Source: Planctomycetota bacterium (lineage in GTDB: Bacteria; Planctomycetota; UBA1135). From it: a stretch of DNA of 64,000 nucleotides. The position numbers were made by a program, and so were the translations under genes. Position 1 is the first letter of the stretch. The number at the start of each line of letters is the position of its first letter. Shown here one piece after another: positions 1-8,544 of this stretch. The notes beneath the pieces are model-generated. The model had not been told where the DNA came from and searched no databases. It saw nothing but the letters and a program-made list of their open reading frames with translations. The DNA lies in assembly GCA_004295085.1 (NCBI GenBank), contig SHNF01000018.1, positions 248,001 through 312,000 on the forward strand, given 5' to 3'.

Positions 1-945
1 GTCCGGGTTGGGATTGCCGAGGCTGGCCCAGTACTGCACCACGCGCTCCATCTCGCGCCGGCAGTGGGCGCCGTCCACGTCCTCCTTGCGCTGCACGTAC
101 ACGAAGCAGTCCTTGTGCGTGGGGGAGGCGCCGAGCGCCGCCAGGTCGAAAGCGCCTTCGCCGCGCACCTCCCAGCCGTCCAGCAGGCCGTCGTGATCCG
201 TGTCGGCGTCCAGCGGATCGCTGCCGAGGCGCGCCTCCGTGGCGGCGTCCAGGCCGTCGCCGTCCGCGTCCGGAGCGCCCGCGCCGTACGCGAGCCAGGC
301 GAGGACGTCTCGACCCGTCCGCCAGGCGTTGTCGCGCCGGAAGGCGATCAGATCGTCGCAACGGTCGCCGTTGACGTCGCCGGCGATGATCCCCGCGCCC
401 GGGTAGTCGCGCAGGAAGGGCAGGTCCAGGGGCGCATCCGGCGCGGCCGCGAGCCGCAGCCGCCCCTCCGCAACACGATCCTCCAGGCCGTCGCCGTCGA
501 AGTCCCCGGTCAGGGCGCGCGGCTCCGCGCTTGCCGACGCAGCGTCCGGCGGCGGCAGTGTGCCGCCCTCCTCGCGCACGGACCAGCTCCCATCGGCGGC
601 GCGCGCCGCCACGCGGCGTTCGCCGTCGCCGCGGGTGATCAGGATCTCGCTGCGTCCCTCCGCCCCGGGGCGTGCCACGGCGGAGACGACGCCTCCGCCG
701 AGATCGGCCAGCACCTGCCCCGGCCAGGCGTGCTTGCCGCCGCGCACGCTCAAGGCCACGTCCACGCTGCCCGGATCGCCCGGGTGCACGGCGATGAGGT
801 CGCCGAAACCGTCTCCGTCCAGGTCCGCCAGCAGGAGGATGCTGGCATCGTCGCCGAAGCCGGGCGCGAGCAGTCGCGCCTTGGTGAACTGGAGGGCGGG
901 GGGAGCGGAATCCTGCAGGAGGGCAAGGAAGAGCGGCGGCAGCAT
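1..945 (-). CDS. Secreted FG-GAP/VCBS-repeat protein, 3' end missing
   Basis: The frame is open for 315 codons and runs off the left edge, so the C-terminus is missing. The ATG at 945 opens a short hydrophobic leader (MLPPLFLALLQD). Calcium-binding, FG-GAP-like motifs follow: DLDGDGFGDLIAVHPG near residue 32, then GDFDGDGLEDRVAEG and GDVNGDRCDDLIAF. After these come thrombospondin-type-3-like acidic loops (DADGDGLDAATEARLG, DADTDHDGLLDGWEV). In known families such motifs form beta-propeller blades or Ca-bound stalks of extracellular proteins. The substrate or partner is unknown. It lies 76 nt downstream of the cstA stop in the same direction and probably has its own promoter (TAGAAT, 1019-1024). 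The same frame is open further upstream but offers no ATG, GTG or TTG, which is why 945 was chosen. Confidence 0.75.
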   Translation of the reverse strand, partial: MLPPLFLALLQDSAPPALQFTKARLLAPGFGDDASILLLADLDGDGFGDLIAVHPGDPGSVDVALSVRGGKHAWPGQVLADLGGGVVSAVARPGAEGRSEILITRGDGERRVAARAADGSWSVREEGGTLPPPDAASASAEPRALTGDFDGDGLEDRVAEGRLRLAAAPDAPLDLPFLRDYPGAGIIAGDVNGDRCDDLIAFRRDNAWRTGRDVLAWLAYGAGAPDADGDGLDAATEARLGSDPLDADTDHDGLLDGWEVRGEGAFDLAALGASPTHKDCFVYVQRKEDVDGAHCRREMERVVQYWASLGNPNPD

Positions 946-956
946 GGAGGGATCGG

Positions 957-1010
957 TCAGGGTACCGCGGCCTGCGGCTCGCAGATGTACAAGCGCTTCG
1001 ATGCGGCCAT
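957..1010 (-). CDS. Possible 17-codon leader ORF
   Basis: An ATG at 1010 lies 8 nt after the TAGAAT box at 1019-1024 and opens a 17-residue frame (MAASKRLYICEPQAAVP). It stops 11 nt before the start of the FG-GAP gene. The FG-GAP start has no visible Shine-Dalgarno sequence, so a leaderless upstream peptide coupled to it is conceivable. Chance is an equally good explanation; no family resemblance is seen. Confidence 0.25.
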   Translation of the reverse strand: MAASKRLYICEPQAAVP

Positions 1011-1018
1011 CGCGACTG

Positions 1019-1024
1019 ATTCTA
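1019..1024 (-). promoter_or_regulatory. -10 box TAGAAT fused to cstA stop codon
   Basis: On the minus strand the sequence reads CCTAGAAT. The TAG is the cstA stop codon and TAGAAT is a good -10 hexamer for the FG-GAP gene or the small leader ORF at 1010. No convincing -35 is seen. Confidence 0.4.
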
Positions 1025-2698
1025 GGCGCCGGCGCGCGCGGCTTCCGGGGCCCGCCGCAGGCGCGCCAGCGCCGTCGCCGCCAGGTAAAGCGCCAGCAGG
1101 ATGAAGGCGGCCGCGCCCAGCCCGTTGAGCAGCTCGACGTCCAGCCCGTGCGTGGCCGCCAGGTTCGCGAGCAGCAGGCGCATGAGCGCCCAGAGCGTGA
1201 CGACCAGCACGAACAACATCGGCACGAGCGCGAAGCCGGCGGGCCGGCGGCGCGCGTGCAGCCAGACGCCCACGGCCATGAGCGTGAGGGCCGCGAGCAG
1301 CTGGTTCGACGCGCCGAACAGGGTCCAGAAGCGCGCCCAGCTGCCACCGCCGCCGAAGACCAGGAAGAGCAGCGGCAAGGTGATGGTGAGCAGCGTGCCG
1401 ACCAGGGCGCCCGCGCGCCCGCGCCAGCCGGTCAGCTCCTGCACCATGTAGCGGCCCAGGCGCGTCGTCACGTCCAGCGTATCGAACACGAACGTGGAGA
1501 AGGCCATGGCGCCGAAGGTGACCGCGAAGCGGTAGTTATGCTCGCCGACCAGCAGGGTCATGAAGCGGCCGATGCCGTTGCCGTAGATGGTGCCCGGCGC
1601 GGCGCCGGCCAGGTCCTCCGGCCGTGCGATCATCACCGTCACCAGGGCGATCAGCGCCACGAAAGCCTCGGCCAGCATGGCGCCGTAGCCGATCACCCGC
1701 ATGTGCGACTCCTTCGCCACCTGCTTGGACGTGGTACCGGAGCAGACCAGCCCGTGGAAGCCGGAGCAGGCGCCGCAGGCGATGGTCACGAACAGGAAGG
1801 GGAACAGCGCCCCGGAGGCCCCGCCCGCATTCCAGGACTTGAAGGCCGGCTGCTGGATGTCGTAGCCGCCGAACAGGACGCCGATGACGCCCATGGCCAG
1901 CGCCGCGTAGAGGACGAAGCCGCCCAGGTAGCCGCGCGGCTGCAGCAGGGCCCACACGGGCGCCACGGAGGCCACGCAGCAGTAGGCCAGGATGATCAGG
2001 GCCCAGCCCAGGTGATCGAGAACCAGGACTTCGGAGACCAGGGTGCCGAGCCAGGCAACGCCGAAGGTCGCGGGCACGAACACGAGCGTGAGCAGCCATA
2101 GCGGCGGCCGCAGCCAGCGCTGGAGCAGCCCCATCACCACGGCCAGCAGCAGGTACATGGCGCTCGCGGCCGCCACGGCACCGCCCGCGTTGAAGCGCGT
2201 CCCGGCCTGCTGCAGCTCCTCGGTGCCGCTCACGAAGGTTCCCGCGGTGATGTCAGCGAACGCGATGATCACGTACACCAGCGCGATCCAGATGAAGCCC
2301 ATCATGGCCCTTCCGGCGCGCGCTCCCAGGTACTCGCGCGCGATCGCGGCCAGCGAGCGGCCGCCGTGGCGGACCGACGCGGTCAGGCTGGTGAAGTCGT
2401 GCACGGCGCCGATGAAGACCACGCCGAAGCCGATCCAGAGCAGGCAGGGCAGCCAGCCGAAGCTCTGGCAGGCGATGATCGGGCCGGCGATCGGGCCGGC
2501 GGCGGCGATGGCGCTGAAGTGCTGGGCGAACAGGTAGAAGGGCCGCGCGGGCACGAAGTCCATGCCGTCGTTGACGGACTGCGCCGGCGTGGGGCGCGCG
2601 TCGTCGAGGCGCAGGCGGCGTGCGACGAAGCCCCCGTACAGGTGATAACCGGCGAGCAGGAGCGCCAGGAAGCCCAGCGCGAGCAGCGGGAGCGCCAC
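1022..2698 (-). CDS. cstA: Carbon starvation protein CstA family transporter
   Basis: A 558-residue polytopic inner-membrane protein. It carries the CstA family signature near residues 43-75: NDGMDFVPARPFYLFAQHFS followed by AIAAAGPIAGPI. Further hydrophobic segments run to the C-terminus. In characterised relatives CstA and BtsT take up peptides or pyruvate when carbon is short. The protein is shorter than E. coli CstA (about 700 residues), as is common for CstA-like proteins outside enterobacteria. The start is a GTG, 22 bp from the divergent GTG of the SDF transporter. A TAGCAT hexamer ends 6 nt before it, suggesting a leaderless transcript. The exact substrate cannot be read from sequence. 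Confidence 0.9.
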   Translation of the reverse strand: MALPLLALGFLALLLAGYHLYGGFVARRLRLDDARPTPAQSVNDGMDFVPARPFYLFAQHFSAIAAAGPIAGPIIACQSFGWLPCLLWIGFGVVFIGAVHDFTSLTASVRHGGRSLAAIAREYLGARAGRAMMGFIWIALVYVIIAFADITAGTFVSGTEELQQAGTRFNAGGAVAAASAMYLLLAVVMGLLQRWLRPPLWLLTLVFVPATFGVAWLGTLVSEVLVLDHLGWALIILAYCCVASVAPVWALLQPRGYLGGFVLYAALAMGVIGVLFGGYDIQQPAFKSWNAGGASGALFPFLFVTIACGACSGFHGLVCSGTTSKQVAKESHMRVIGYGAMLAEAFVALIALVTVMIARPEDLAGAAPGTIYGNGIGRFMTLLVGEHNYRFAVTFGAMAFSTFVFDTLDVTTRLGRYMVQELTGWRGRAGALVGTLLTITLPLLFLVFGGGGSWARFWTLFGASNQLLAALTLMAVGVWLHARRRPAGFALVPMLFVLVVTLWALMRLLLANLAATHGLDVELLNGLGAAAFILLALYLAATALARLRRAPEAARAGA

Positions 2699-2704
2699 GG
2701 CGCC

Positions 2705-2714
2705 ATGCTAGCCT
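2705..2714. promoter_or_regulatory. Overlapping divergent -10 elements, cstA and SDF transporter
   Basis: The 10-mer ATGCTAGCCT holds TAGCAT on the minus strand and TAGCCT on the plus strand, sharing the central TA. Each hexamer ends exactly 6 nt before its GTG start (2698 and 2721). Transcription from either would begin at or next to the start codon. Confidence 0.55.
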
Positions 2715-2720
2715 CCTCGC

Positions 2721-3989
2721 GTGCGCTGGCCGCTGCACGTCCGCATCCTGCTCGGCGCCGGGCTGGGCGCCGCTGCTGGCGTCGCGGCGCACACGCTGCT
2801 GCCGCCGGGGCTCGTGAACATCCTCGTGGATTCGATCGCGGACCCGGTCGGCCAGGTGTTCCTGCGCCTCTTGTTCCTGCTGGTGCTGCCCTTGATCTTC
2901 GCGGCGCTGACGCTGGGAGTGGCCGGCCTCCAGGACCTGGGGCAGCTCGGACGCATGGGGCTGAAGACGCTGGCCTACACCGTGGTGGCCTCGCTGATCG
3001 CGGTGACCCTGGGCCTGCTCCTGGCCAACCTGCTCGGCCCGGGGCGCGGCATCAGCGACGAGCTGCGCGCCCGCATTGTGGCGCACGCGCAGGACCCATC
3101 CGGGGTGATCGCGGCGGCCAAGTCGGCGCCGACCTTGAAGGACTTCCTGATCCAGATCGTGCCCACCAATCCGCTGGAGGCCGCCGCCAAGGGCGACTAC
3201 CTGGGATGGATGTTCTTTTCCCTGCTGTTCGGCGTCGGCCTGTGCCTCACCCGCACGGAGGGGGCGCGGCGCTTCGAGGCGGCCCTGCAGGGCCTCTACG
3301 ACGTGTGCATGCGCCTGATCGGCGTGGTCATCTCGCTGGCGCCCATCGGCGTGTTCGCCCTGCTGTTCACCCTCACCGCCCGGCTCGGCTACGAGATCCT
3401 GGAGCAGTTGCTGCGCTACGTGGGCGTCGTGCTGCTGGCTCTCGGCATCCACCAGTTCGTGGTGTATTCCCTGGCGGTGCGCCTGCTTGGCGGCATGAGC
3501 CCGCGCGCCTTCTTCCGCGGCATCACCGAGGCCATGGTGACGGCGTTCTCCACGTCCTCCAGCAACGCCACCTTGCCCACCACGCTCAAGGTGGCCGAGG
3601 AGAAGCTCAAGCTGCCGGCCGAGGTCAGCCGCTTCGTCCTGACCATCGGCGCCACCGCCAACCAGAACGGCACCGCCCTGTTCGCCGGGGTCACGGTGCT
3701 GTTCCTGGCGCAGTTCTACGGCGTGGAGCTGAGCCTGCAGCAGCAGGTGACGATCGGCGCCATCTGCGTGGTCAGCGGGATCGGGACCGCAGGCATCCCG
3801 AGCGGCTCCCTGCCTGTGGTGGCGATGCTGCTCGGCCTCGTCCACGTCCCGGTCGAGGGCATCGGCCTGGTGCTGGGCGTGGACCGCTTCCTGGACATGT
3901 GCCGCACCACCCTCAACGTGACCGGCGACCTCTCGGCAGCGGTGGTGGTGGCGCGCGGCGAGAAGGGGCTGGGCCGTGCCGGATCGTGA
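2721..3989 (+). CDS. Dicarboxylate/amino acid:cation symporter (SDF/DAACS)
   Basis: A 422-residue inner-membrane carrier of the glutamate/dicarboxylate symporter family. Visible hallmarks are the re-entrant loop HP1 serine motif (STSSSNATLP), the TM7 motif (here NQNGTA), the HP2 motif GTAGIPSGS, and the TM8 line DRFLDMCRTTLNVTGD. The Arg in the TM8 line corresponds to the residue that selects acidic side chains in characterised members, which favours aspartate or glutamate. The usual NMDGT reads NQNGT here, so the sodium-site Asp is Asn. The GTG start is divergent from cstA, and the pairing suggests joint control of organic-acid uptake. The gene ends 14 nt before the convergent protease gene. 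Confidence 0.9.
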   Translation: MRWPLHVRILLGAGLGAAAGVAAHTLLPPGLVNILVDSIADPVGQVFLRLLFLLVLPLIFAALTLGVAGLQDLGQLGRMGLKTLAYTVVASLIAVTLGLLLANLLGPGRGISDELRARIVAHAQDPSGVIAAAKSAPTLKDFLIQIVPTNPLEAAAKGDYLGWMFFSLLFGVGLCLTRTEGARRFEAALQGLYDVCMRLIGVVISLAPIGVFALLFTLTARLGYEILEQLLRYVGVVLLALGIHQFVVYSLAVRLLGGMSPRAFFRGITEAMVTAFSTSSSNATLPTTLKVAEEKLKLPAEVSRFVLTIGATANQNGTALFAGVTVLFLAQFYGVELSLQQQVTIGAICVVSGIGTAGIPSGSLPVVAMLLGLVHVPVEGIGLVLGVDRFLDMCRTTLNVTGDLSAAVVVARGEKGLGRAGS

Positions 3990-4003
3990 CGCGGCCCTGG
4001 CGC

Positions 4004-6871
4004 TTATCTGCCGGGCTTGGCCTGCGCGTCGGCCGCGGCCGCCTGCGGCTGCACGATCACCACGGAAGCGCGCTCCCTGGGCAGGTACTGCCGGGCCAGC
4101 TCGCTCAGCTCCTCCGCGGAGATCGCCTCCAGGTCCCTCCACACGCTGCGCACGTCCTCGAGCGCCTCGGGGCGGTTGTGCAGGTCGCTGACGGCCGCGA
4201 GCCAGAAGCCGTTGGTCTCCTGCTGGTCGCGCACGTGCTTGAGCAGCGGTTCCTTCATGCGCTCCAGCTCCTCGCCGGTGACGCCGTCCTCGGCCAGCGA
4301 CTCGGCCACGTTCAGGCACTCGGCCAGCAGCGGCTCGGCCTGGTCGGGCGCCGCCACGGCCTGCATCATGAGGAAGCCGAGCTCGGGGAACACGGTGCTG
4401 GACTCGGCTGCGGCGCCCGGGCTGTAGCTCGCCCCCAGCTTCTCGCGCACCTCGACCCTGAGCCGGTCGGCCACCACTTCGCCGAGCAGCGTCAACGCAC
4501 GGCGCGTGCGCGGATCACGGCCGTCGGTCGTGGGGAAGGCCACCAGGATCAGGGCGTTCTGGATCTGCGTGTCCACCGCGTGCTCCTGGCGCAGGCCGGA
4601 GCGCATGCCCGGGAACCTCAGGTTGGCGCTCACGTCCTCCGGCGCGGAGCGCGGCGGCAGCTTGCCGAAGCTGCGCGCCGCCGCGGCCACGGTCTCCTCC
4701 ACGTCCAGGTCGCCGATGAACACCACGTCCAGCGGGTCGGACTGGAGGTGCGGCGCCATCCACTCCTGCATCTGCTCGAGGGTCACCGCCTCCACAGCCG
4801 CCTGCGGGGGCAGGCCGAAGCGCGGGTCGCCGCCGTGCAATGCGGGAATGAAGTCGGTCATGATCGGACCCGCCTGCTGGTGGCGCAGCATCTCGTAGGT
4901 CTGCGGCACGCGCTTGCGGAAGCTGCGCAGGCCTTCTTCGCGCCAGCCCGGGTGCTGCAGGTAGGCGCACATGAGCTCGCACTGCAGCAGCAGGTCCTCG
5001 GAGGTGGTGGAGCCGCTGAACACGAACGCATCCGTGCCCACGGAGACCGACACGCCGGCCACGCGGCCGGCAGTGAGCCGGCGCAGATCGTCCTCGCTGT
5101 GCGCCTCCAGGCCGCAGCGGTCGAACACCTGGTCGGCCACGTACACCAGCGGATAGCGCTCCGGTGGCAAGGTCAGCGAGCCGGCGCCGAGCTGCGCCGA
5201 GACCAGCACCTGCTTGTCCTTGAAGGCGGTCTTCTTGATCCACAGCCGCACGCCGTTCTCGAACTGCACGCGGTGGATGTCCAGGTCCTCCACGTGTTCG
5301 CGCTCCGCCACCACGCCCGGGTCGTCCGGGCTGGAGGCGTAGGCGAACGCGTCCGCGGCGATCTCCGCAGGCTTTTCCACCTCCACCTTGCGGCTGCCCT
5401 CCCAGGCCTGCTCCAGCAGCTCGCCTGCCTGCGCCCCGAGATCCAGCCCGCCGGTCGCGGCCAGGATGAGCGTCCCCGTCCTCCAGGACCCGGCCAGGGC
5501 CATGCGGCAGCCCTCCACCGTCAGCTTCTCGATGGCCGGCTGCAACAGTTCCAGCGTGGTGCGTGCGTCGGCCAGGATGGCCGGGTTCTCGGCCGCCGCG
5601 AGCAGGGCCTGCAGGTACGCCGGGCTGCCCACGGTCGCCTCCTGCTCCACGCTCTCCCGCAGCTCGCGCAGCGCGTTGGAACGCGCCTCCTCCAGCTCCG
5701 CCTGCTGGAAGCCGTAGGTCAGGGCGCGGCGCAGCTCCTGCTCGCAGGCGGCCAGGGCTTCGCGCCATTGCTCCGGCTTGCAGGTGATCCGCAGCGTCTC
5801 GCCCTGGAACACGCCCAGCGTGTCCGGGCCCTCGGCGCGGCTGGCGAACGCCCGCAGGAACGGCGCCCCGTCTTCCTTGGCCAGCTCCTGCAGGCGCAGG
5901 TTGAGCATGCTGCGCGCGTACTGGGCCGGAATGCGCCGCAGCATCTCGGCCCGCGTCAGCCGCTCCTCAACGTCCGGCTCCAGCATGGCGACCTCGATGC
6001 TGACCGAGGGAATCTCGCGCTCGAACACGCTGAAGAAGCGGTGCGCGAAGCTGGGCGCGCCCGGCGCCGGCTCCTGCGCCAGGGGCGCCGCCGGGGCGGC
6101 CCAGGTGCGGAACGCCTCGCGGATCAAGCCCTCCGGGTCGAGCTCTCCAAGGTCGCCGACCAGGATCAGGGTCGCGTTCTCGGGCCGGTACCACTTCTCG
6201 TAGAACGCGCGCACGCCGGCCGCAGTGAAGGCGTCACGGTCCGCCTGGACCCCGATGGGCAGGCGCTCCGGCACGCGCGTTCCGTCCATGGCCAGGCGCA
6301 GCATCTGCACCAGCACGCGGTAGCCGGCCGAGTCGCGTTCGCGCTCCTCGCCGTCGATGACGCCCTTCTCCGCCTCCACTTCCTGCTCGTCGATGAGCAG
6401 GCCGTCGGCGAAATCGCGCAGCACCTGCAGGCCCTCCCGCAGCGAGTCGGCCCCGGAATCGGGCAGGTCGAGCTGGTAGATGGTCTCGCCGAAGCTGGTG
6501 AACGCGTTGGTGTCGGCGCCGAAGGCCATGCCGTGCTTCTGGAACCACTCCACCAGCGTGCCCGCCGGGAAGTTGCGCGAGCCGTTGAAGGCCATGTGCT
6601 CCAGGAAGTGGGCCATCCCGCGCTCGCCTTCGCCCTCGGCCAGGCTGCCGGCGTTGATGTGCAGGCGCAGGTAGCTGCGCTCCTCCGGCTTGGGATTGGC
6701 CATCCACACCCAGCGCATGCCGTTGTCCAGCTCCCCAAAGTGCATGCGCGGGTTGACCGGGATGTCCGAGCCTTCGAAGGGCCACGGACGCGGCTCCACC
6801 GGGCGCTCCTGGGACCACAGGGGGGCCGCGGACAGAGTCGCGGCCAGCAACAACAGGGTGCGCGGGCTCAT
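4004..6871 (-). CDS. M16 (insulinase/pitrilysin) family zinc peptidase, secreted
   Basis: A 955-residue protein with a signal peptide ending near residue 20 (LSAAPLWSQ). The inverted zinc motif HFLEH (His88, Glu91, His92) lies in MAHFLEHMAFNGS, and the downstream acidic ligand region reads EAEKGVIDGEE. Length and layout match a two-domain M16 protease. The first half is catalytic and the second (from about residue 520) is an inactive M16 C-terminal domain that usually helps form the closed chamber. The likely role is degradation of peptides in the periplasm. The ATG at 6871 lies 12 nt after a TAGAAT box formed partly by the stop codon of the upstream phyH-like gene. Confidence 0.93.
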   Translation of the reverse strand: MSPRTLLLLAATLSAAPLWSQERPVEPRPWPFEGSDIPVNPRMHFGELDNGMRWVWMANPKPEERSYLRLHINAGSLAEGEGERGMAHFLEHMAFNGSRNFPAGTLVEWFQKHGMAFGADTNAFTSFGETIYQLDLPDSGADSLREGLQVLRDFADGLLIDEQEVEAEKGVIDGEERERDSAGYRVLVQMLRLAMDGTRVPERLPIGVQADRDAFTAAGVRAFYEKWYRPENATLILVGDLGELDPEGLIREAFRTWAAPAAPLAQEPAPGAPSFAHRFFSVFEREIPSVSIEVAMLEPDVEERLTRAEMLRRIPAQYARSMLNLRLQELAKEDGAPFLRAFASRAEGPDTLGVFQGETLRITCKPEQWREALAACEQELRRALTYGFQQAELEEARSNALRELRESVEQEATVGSPAYLQALLAAAENPAILADARTTLELLQPAIEKLTVEGCRMALAGSWRTGTLILAATGGLDLGAQAGELLEQAWEGSRKVEVEKPAEIAADAFAYASSPDDPGVVAEREHVEDLDIHRVQFENGVRLWIKKTAFKDKQVLVSAQLGAGSLTLPPERYPLVYVADQVFDRCGLEAHSEDDLRRLTAGRVAGVSVSVGTDAFVFSGSTTSEDLLLQCELMCAYLQHPGWREEGLRSFRKRVPQTYEMLRHQQAGPIMTDFIPALHGGDPRFGLPPQAAVEAVTLEQMQEWMAPHLQSDPLDVVFIGDLDVEETVAAAARSFGKLPPRSAPEDVSANLRFPGMRSGLRQEHAVDTQIQNALILVAFPTTDGRDPRTRRALTLLGEVVADRLRVEVREKLGASYSPGAAAESSTVFPELGFLMMQAVAAPDQAEPLLAECLNVAESLAEDGVTGEELERMKEPLLKHVRDQQETNGFWLAAVSDLHNRPEALEDVRSVWRDLEAISAEELSELARQYLPRERASVVIVQPQAAAADAQAKPGR

Positions 6872-6883
6872 CGGATTCCGATG

Positions 6884-6889
6884 ATTCTA
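6884..6889 (-). promoter_or_regulatory. -10 box TAGAAT for the M16 gene
   Basis: The minus strand reads CCTAGAATCAT, 12 nt before the ATG at 6871. Its TAG is the stop codon of the PhyH gene (6887-6889). No clear -35 is present. Confidence 0.45.
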
Positions 6890-7774
6890 GGACAAATACG
6901 GCGGCGCCGGGCGCTCCTGCGGCGGGTCCAGCGACCGGCCGCGGCGCATGGCGGCGACGGCGTTCAGCGCCGCCGGGGCGTCGTTGTGCGAGTGCGTGAA
7001 GCCCATGCGCCGCTCCGCCGCCACGGTTTCGGCGCTGCGGAAGGCCACCACGTAGGCGCGGCGCCAGTTGTCGCGGCTGCGGTTGCCCCCGGAGCCGTGC
7101 ACCACGCGCTCGCTCAGCACCACGACGTCGCCGCGGCTCGCCGGGACACACTGGATGCGGTCGCGCGCCTCGTCCACCACGGCCACGAGCGTGTGCGACT
7201 TGCCGCGGTCGCCGCCCATCGGCAGGTGCGGCCGCAGCTCCGGCTCCCGGTGCGAGCCCACCACGAAGCGCAGGCAGCCGTTCTCCTCGCTCGCAGCGTC
7301 CACGGCCAGCCAGCAGGTGGCGGTGCGCGTGTCCTCGGTCACCGGCCAGTAGGCCAGGTCCTGGTGCCAGTGGAACACCGCGTCCTGCCGGCCCGGGCGC
7401 TTGGCCAGGAGCTGGTCGTAGTCCAGGACCATGCCCGGCCCGCACAGCTGCCCGGCGATCGCGGCGGCGCGCCGCTCGTACAGGTTGCCGCGCCAGGCCG
7501 GGTGGTACTTGCGTGGCAGCATGATGTTGACCACGGAGAAGTCCTCGGCGCGCCGCGAGTATTCGCTGGACATGTCGCAGAAGTCCTTGCCGGGCACCGG
7601 AATGTCCCCGCGCAGGAAGCGCTGGAAGGTCGCCTCCACGGCGGCAAGCTCGTCCTCGTCGAGAACGCCGGGCAGGTGCACGAAGCCGTCCTCAGTGAAG
7701 CGTCGCCGGTCCGCTTCCATGATCTCGTAGGCGTCGCCGCGCCGGCGTGCCGGGGTCGAGCGCAACGGAGTCAT
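6887..7774 (-). CDS. Phytanoyl-CoA dioxygenase (PhyH) family protein
   Basis: A 295-residue Fe(II)/2-oxoglutarate-type oxygenase. The N-terminal lead-in FTEDGFVHLPGVLDEDEL is typical of PhyH proteins. The iron triad is visible as His137-x-Asp139 in FHWHQD and a distal His226 in RVVHGSGGNRS. An Arg-rich stretch after it (DNWRRAY) would bind 2-oxoglutarate. The substrate is unknown; the family hydroxylates lipids and many small molecules. The ATG at 7774 was chosen because TACACT ends 7 nt before it and the family start aligns. An ATG at 7720 (MEADRRRF) is a possible shorter start. The frame is open upstream to 7849 without good coding character. Confidence 0.87.
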   Translation of the reverse strand: MTPLRSTPARRRGDAYEIMEADRRRFTEDGFVHLPGVLDEDELAAVEATFQRFLRGDIPVPGKDFCDMSSEYSRRAEDFSVVNIMLPRKYHPAWRGNLYERRAAAIAGQLCGPGMVLDYDQLLAKRPGRQDAVFHWHQDLAYWPVTEDTRTATCWLAVDAASEENGCLRFVVGSHREPELRPHLPMGGDRGKSHTLVAVVDEARDRIQCVPASRGDVVVLSERVVHGSGGNRSRDNWRRAYVVAFRSAETVAAERRMGFTHSHNDAPAALNAVAAMRRGRSLDPPQERPAPPYLS

Positions 7775-7781
7775 GGGCCCG

Positions 7782-7787
7782 AGTGTA
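7782..7787 (-). promoter_or_regulatory. -10-like TACACT before phyH-like gene
   Basis: TACACT on the minus strand ends 7 nt before the ATG at 7774. It matches the spacing seen at several other genes here and supports that start. Confidence 0.3.
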
Positions 7788-7967
7788 AGTTCCGCCCGGA
7801 TCCCGTGCCCGCGTTCACTGGTGAAACGGAGGTGCCGGCCGCCATTCACGGGTCCGGCCTGTGGACATTTTCCGGCGGGCGGGATTGAAGCCCTGGATTG
7901 CCGGCTGGATAATCCAATCGGTCTGGGAGTTTGACCCCGGACCGCACGCGGGATCCAGAGAAAGACC

Positions 7968-8068
7968 CTAGCCTGAACTGGTGTGCCCGGACCGACTGTG
8001 ATGATTGCCCGAAGGATCGCTGCCGGTTTTTTCCCCTCTTCACTTCGGGCATCAGTCGGATCCGAGGA
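7968..8068 (+). promoter_or_regulatory. Long 5' leader with hairpin before RRM gene
   Basis: The roughly 290-nt gap between the divergent PhyH and RRM genes is less GC-rich than its surroundings. CTAGCCTGA occurs at 7968-7976, and the same 9-mer lies upstream of the second RRM gene (10513-10521, minus strand). Downstream, TGCCCGAAG (8006-8014) and CTTCGGGCA (8043-8051) form a perfect 9-bp stem around a 28-nt loop that contains six T. GAGGA (8064-8068) abuts the ATG. A structured leader of about 90 nt is likely, reminiscent of cold-regulated RNA-binding protein genes. Confidence 0.4.
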
Positions 8069-8503
8069 ATGGTGAACATCTACGTTGGCAACATCCCCTT
8101 TACCACGCAGGAGGGGGAGCTCCGCACCTTGTTCGGCCAGTACGGCGAAGTGACCGCCGTGAGCGTGATCACGGACCGTGAGACCGGCCGGTCACGCGGG
8201 TTCGCGTTCGTGGAGATGGCCAAGGACGAGGAAGGCCGCGCGGCCATCACCGCCGTCAACGGCTCGCAGATGGGCGGTCGCAGCCTGGTCGTGAACGAGG
8301 CCCGGCCGCGGGAAGCCCGCCCGGCCCGCGCCTTCGGTGGCGGGGGTGGTGGCGGCGGCGGCGGTTACGCGGGAGGCGGGGCAGGGGGCGGTCGCGGCTT
8401 CGAGCGGCGCGATCGCGGGGGTCCCGACCGGCGCGACCGCAACGAACGCGGTGGCGGACGCGGCCGCGAGCGCGAGAAGGAGGACTTCGAGGAAGGCTAC
8501 TGA
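8069..8503 (+). CDS. RNA-binding protein with one RRM and a Gly/Arg-rich tail
   Basis: A 144-residue single-RRM protein. RNP2 is IYVGNI (residues 4-9) and RNP1 is RGFAFVEM (about 43-50). The tail after residue 85 is dominated by Gly and Arg (RGG-like), which in related cyanobacterial Rbp proteins adds non-specific RNA affinity. The likely role is post-transcriptional control or cold adaptation. The ATG at 8069 was chosen because it places MVNIYVGN at the RRM start, exactly as in the second RRM gene. The frame stays open back to a TTG at 7931, adding a CX4CX2CX4C cluster, but that stretch looks like untranslated leader. A strong terminator follows. Confidence 0.88.
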   Translation: MVNIYVGNIPFTTQEGELRTLFGQYGEVTAVSVITDRETGRSRGFAFVEMAKDEEGRAAITAVNGSQMGGRSLVVNEARPREARPARAFGGGGGGGGGGYAGGGAGGGRGFERRDRGGPDRRDRNERGGGRGREREKEDFEEGY

Positions 8504-8544
8504 TCCCGCCGGCGCTGCCCGCGGGTCACCGGCCCGCGTGGTCC

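Noticed and set aside
2366..7888. A plus-strand open frame of about 1840 codons
   Set aside because: It is antisense to cstA, the M16 protease and PhyH, and is low-complexity (Ala, Arg, Gln, His) as expected for a shadow of GC-rich coding DNA.
7931..7974. TTGACC (7931-7936) with TAGCCT (7969-7974) as a promoter pair
   Set aside because: The 32-nt spacing is far too long for a standard sigma-70 promoter.
8021..8032. GCCGG followed by six T as an intrinsic terminator
   Set aside because: There is no stem directly before the T-run; the T-run sits in the loop of a larger hairpin in the RRM leader.
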